Shown here: in pieces, positions 60,547-64,000 of the stretch
Layout: the number at the start of each line of letters is the position of its first letter
Position numbering within the stretch: the first letter of the stretch is position 1
Assembly (NCBI GenBank): GCA_965644315.1
Contig: CBFFRQ010000068.1
Coordinates: forward strand, 930,001 to 994,000
Direction: 5' to 3'
DNA: 64,000 bases
DNA from: Caecitellus pseudoparvulus
Lineage: Eukaryota; Bigyra: Bicosoecida
Translations under genes and position numbers: made by a program
Notes under the pieces: generated by a model
Database searches by the model: none
What the model was told of the DNA's origin: nothing
The model's input: only the letters and a program-made list of their open reading frames with translations

Positions 60547-63500
60547 TTACGGGTCGCCGGCCAGGCCATCCAAATCGATGAGCAAGTTCCCGTCTTCGTC
60601 AATCATGTCATCCCCCACTGCAAGAAAGTCAGTCCGATGCTGCGTTGCTCGACGGCTGCGACGCGGACGCTGTGCACGAGCTGCCGCTGATGGCGCTTCC
60701 GCGTGCTCGTCGCTGTCTTCGGCGGACCATGTATCAGACACCGAGGTGGACGGCAAGCGGCGCTTCTGACCCCTTGTTCTGAGCTTTGCGACCGAGGCCG
60801 CTCCTGCTCGCGCAGGCTTTGTCTGCACGAATGTGTTGGCGGCAAACAGTCGATGTGGCGGCGGTAGCTGGCGCAGCAAGGCAGCGAGGCGTGGCTGGGC
60901 AGCGAGCACTACATGGCCGGGAAGTGGCACAGCCGGCGTGAGTGCTTGCCCGCCTTGGAGGTCCCTGCTGGGGGGAAAGTGAAGAGATGGCGGGGCAGAG
61001 GTGCGTGTGAATCCGGCTGCGTCGGCACTTGCCTGTGGCAGCACCGCACATGCCCCCAGCCCTGATGCGCACAGCACGTCCATCGTCGAGAACCGGCTCA
61101 TTTCCCACACCTCTCGAACGCTTCGCTGCTCGAGCGGCAGGGCAGGGTCCTCTGGACCCGCAGCGCGTGGGGGTCTGTTGACGCCCGGAAACGCGCCGAG
61201 GGTGCTTGCCGCTGTTGGCAAGGCAAGTGCTGCCTCCTCTGTCCAGTCAGGGGCCACGAGGGCCGGCACACCAGACGGACCCCACCGAAGATGAAAATGC
61301 GGGCTCGGAGCAGCAAGGGCCGGTGCGCTGGCAGCCTTGGCTTGAAAGGCACTCGTCGTTGTGGCGAGAATGTGGTCCCACTGTGGCTGATGAAGAGCAC
61401 CCTGCGCGGTGGGTTGTGAGGCCGCGTTGCCACCTGCAAGCCACTTGAACATGCCTCCTGCAGGGTCAGCCGCCAATGCTCGCAGCGCCCCAGCATTGGC
61501 ATCTTCGTCTTCCATTCCCCGCAAAGTCGAGAAGAGGTCAGCTGTCTGAGCAGCTGGCGCCGGGGCGTCCTGTCGCTGTGGGAGGTGCCCTGCATGCAAG
61601 CGCGATACCCGCAGGTTGTTCGTCAGGGGCGGCAGTGCATCAGCTCCTTGAATGGCGGCCTCCAGAGATGACTCGCCCAGAAGAGGGGACAGGTGCACGG
61701 TTTTTCTGCGCCGACTCGCTACAGGGGACAGCGTGTCTTGGCGCCAGTACAGCGCACCCCCTCCCGCAGGCTTGCTGACCGTTGCCCGATACTTGCCAGC
61801 GCTGGCGTGCTGCAGCGCTGTTTGTGTTGAAGATGAAGTTCCAAGGAGAGGCAAGCCTTCCCTCACCCGGATGGCGGCACGCATCAGGGCATGCACATCC
61901 GCAGCAACTGTAAGCAAATCGGCTGTGGGCACCGCAGCAACCGCTTCCTCAAACGCCAGGTCATGGCGAGCTGCGATGCGCTCTCCTAGAGCATGCAGAG
62001 ACAAGGGGGCAGGAATGTCAGTCGCTGGCAGCACAGCCAGGGCAAGGTCCCCCCCGGATGCAGTCGCCTTGGCTTGCAACTGGCGCAAGCTGCTCTGCAA
62101 GCTGCCAGCATCCACGATAACGTCATCACCCCGTGCGGCGTGCTCGCTAGCGACCGTCGGAGCCTCACTTGACACGGGGGAGGGTGGCTGCACGGCCCTC
62201 TTCTTGCGAGGAGTTCGCCGCGGAGGCGTGGCCAGGGGCAGCAGGCGGTGGGTCGCCCGCTTCACCCCAGAACTGCGCCCGGTAGAGGCGCTGACACCCC
62301 GTGTTGCCTGGGCAGCCCGCAAGATGGTGTGCAGCGCAGAAGGCGGAGCATGTGCATCGAAAGTGATGCGTTCCAAATCAGGGGCCGCTTTCTGCATGGA
62401 GTTCCACTTCTGCCAGCACTGGTTGTCGCTGCGCGTGATGCCGTGGCCGCTGAGCACAGACGACACCACCGACCAGCGAGAGAGGCCCTCCGCACGCACG
62501 GCAGCTACAAGGTGTAGCACCTCTTCTTTGGACCATGGCTTGGTAACAATGGAGGGATCCAGGACGTTTTGCCAGCGCTCGCGCAGTTGTGGGGCAGTGC
62601 GGCCTGGCATGTGCAGCGCCATGGGCACCCACTGCCCAGCCCCATATGCGGCATGCAGGTGCACGAGCATAGCATCTTCCCATGGCGTGAAGGCGAAGCG
62701 CTTGATAGCAGGGTCTGTGGTCAGGTGCCACCTGGTTCGAAGCCCAGCCCCAGTCCTGCCGGGCAATGCCAGAGCCATCCAGCCCCACCTGCCTGCGTTG
62801 GACAGGTCCCCCTGAATGCCATCTCCGAGCACTTGATCAGGCTGCAGCATCGCACCTGGAAGTGCCAAGGTATCGGGCGGGGCCTCGGCCTGGCGCACAG
62901 GCGGAGCGTGAGCCTCATCGTGCGCCACGTACATGTTCAGGTGCTCCTTCGCCGAAGCCAGGAGCTGCTCGTCTTCCTGGGGCTTCCACTGGTGCACAGA
63001 CACTTCATGAGCCTTGGTTGCCCAGCGCTTCAAGCAGTCCATGGGGTGGCGCCCCTCGCCCACGAACGCAGCCACTCGCACCCAGTCGTGCTGCCCGTAG
63101 GTGTCCACGGCCGCCGCCAGCGCCGCCTGCTCTGCCTTTGACCAGGGCTTGCTGGCGGACTTCAGGCCAGGCCGAACTGCCCCAAACCACTGCACCATGC
63201 AGGCTTCTGCATCCATGCGGGGCAAGTGCTTACGTGCAACATCTGACCAGTTCACGTCGCCAGGCCTCAAGCAGGCTGCGGCGACATGCTCAAGGGGGAG
63301 CCCCTGCAAGTCAACGAGCTGCAGGTGAGCAAGAGTATCAATGTCCGGCTCGGGAACGTATCGTGCAATGATGGCATTGGCCATGGCAGTGTCCACCGCC
63401 CCGCCAGCCGTGCAGATGCCAGTTTCTTCGCACACGGCGCTGAGCAAGGTCTTTGAGTCGGCTGCCTGCCACTTGGGAGGTGCCTCGGAATGGGCATGCC

Positions 63501-63883
63501 GGCCCTTGTGCCAAGCCTGCCGCTGCAAGGCGTCTACGTTCGACAGTGGGCGTTCACCGTCTGCATCCACGAGGAACTCGCTGCCCACCCAACGACGGTA
63601 GCGTGAGCTGAGAGGCGGATGCTGCATGCGGTGCCGATGCTGAGCAGGCTCATTGGTGTTGAACGTGCCCACGAAATCATCAGGGCGAGACTGCTCCAGC
63701 ACACAAGCGTGGATGTGTCGGCCAACAGTGCTCTGCGAGTGAAAGTGAGCGGGTGGGGCGGCTGCGTATGCCAGCCACTCTGCGGTAATTGGTACGCACA
63801 AGCGCTTCGTCTACCCGGCTCAAGAACGCCTTTACTTGGAGCTGGAGCTGCTGGTTCCGATCGAATGCAGAGGGTAGGGCCAT
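60547..63883 (-). CDS. SNAPC4: SNAPC4/SNAP190-like Myb-repeat protein
   Basis: Exon 1 (63883-63800) and exon 2 (63732-60547), with a 67-nt GTGCGT...CGCAG intron, give 1,089 residues. After an N-terminal segment that includes QLQLQVKAFLSRVDEAL, Myb-type repeats run from about 188 to 474: a half repeat (NWSDVARKHLPRMDAEACMV), then KPWSKAEQAALAAAVDTYGQ, WKPQEDEQLLASAKEHL, FTPWEDAMLVHLHAAYGAGQ and KPWSKEEVLHLVAAVRAEGL. One half repeat plus four full repeats is the SNAP190 layout, in which the Myb repeats bind the proximal sequence element of snRNA promoters for Pol II and Pol III. The third repeat contains an insert of about 45 residues. The C-terminal 600 residues are less conserved, with a basic acidic-tailed end. 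Further 5' coding exons beyond 63883 cannot be excluded. Confidence 0.82.
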
Positions 63884-63884
63884 A

Positions 63885-64000
63885 TCACTTGAAGGAGCGA
63901 CAGGCACACCTTGCCTTGCGGTTCAGAGCGCTCTTGGGCTCCGCAAGTTTGCTTTGGGATCGAGCTTCACTGAACCTGCGTATGGTTTCCTTCAGGCCAG
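63885..64000 (-). other. Coding-like fragment at the right edge, unresolved
   Basis: On the minus strand a frame is open from the window end to a TGA at 63887-63885. It encodes charged, helical sequence (LKETIRRFSEARSQSKLAEP). It could be the C-terminus of another minus-strand gene ending two bases before the SNAPC4 ATG, or an upstream SNAPC4 exon, although I found no in-phase splice to join it. The window ends too soon to decide. Confidence 0.3.

Noticed and set aside
1-64000. Bacterial contamination or horizontally acquired operon
   Set aside because: Introns, organelle targeting signals and eukaryote-only complexes occur throughout with uniform base composition.

Overview
The window is nuclear DNA from a compact, GC-rich eukaryote, most likely a flagellated unicellular protist. 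The evidence is short GT-AG introns of about 60-110 nt (donors mostly GTGCGT or GTGAGT, acceptors mostly CGCAG), mitochondrial presequences, an ER-retention tail, and eukaryote-only gene families. These families are MAD2, INTS6, MON2, LETM1, ERGIC3, a UBE2J/Ubc6-type E2, SNAPC4, WASP and a DH/PH RhoGEF. A CFAP73/CCDC42-type gene implies a motile flagellum. I cannot place the lineage from sequence alone. The plant-like PH-RCC1 and TOM1/THH1-type proteins together with a TmcB-like protein and WASP fit several protist groups. All three stop codons are used, with no sign of a variant code.

Layout, left to right: a 3'-truncated PH-RCC1 gene (-) diverges from CFAP73 (+), which converges on an MRS2 Mg2+ channel with an EF-hand (-). 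MRS2 diverges from a TOM1/THH1-like 7TM protein (+). Then come a mitochondrial beta-carbonic anhydrase (+) and a small membrane protein (+) whose end overlaps an otubain-like, apparently dead deubiquitinase (-). A WASP homologue (-) and a 1,879-residue TmcB-like membrane protein (-) follow, then MON2 (+), LETM1 (+), an IQ-motif orphan (-), MAD2 (+) and a signal-peptide/HDEL two-cupin protein (-). Next are INTS6 (+), a mitochondrial FKBP (+), a UBE2J E2 (+), ERGIC3 (-), a small orphan (+), a TKL kinase with an N-terminal membrane segment (+), and a giant RhoGEF (+) carrying 43 tandem 36-bp repeats. The right end holds an orphan membrane protein (-) and SNAPC4 (-).

The genes do not form one pathway and there is no operon logic. 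Themes recur: mitochondrial ion and CO2 handling (MRS2, LETM1, carbonic anhydrase, FKBP), ER/Golgi traffic and ER-associated degradation (ERGIC3, MON2, UBE2J, HDEL protein), actin and Rho signalling (WASP, RhoGEF), and snRNA transcription and processing (SNAPC4, INTS6). By my own exon models roughly 88% of the window is coding. Several neighbours are only 6-70 bp apart and one convergent pair overlaps by 14 bp.

I saw no mobile element, CRISPR array, rRNA or tRNA. The strongest items for a second look are the 43-unit repeat in the RhoGEF, the otubain-like pseudo-enzyme, the HDEL cupin protein, the MRS2-EF-hand fusion, and the tiny first coding exons, including a MAD2 start codon that appears to be an exon by itself. 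Exon boundaries were inferred by eye from splice signals, reading frame and family alignment, without transcripts.
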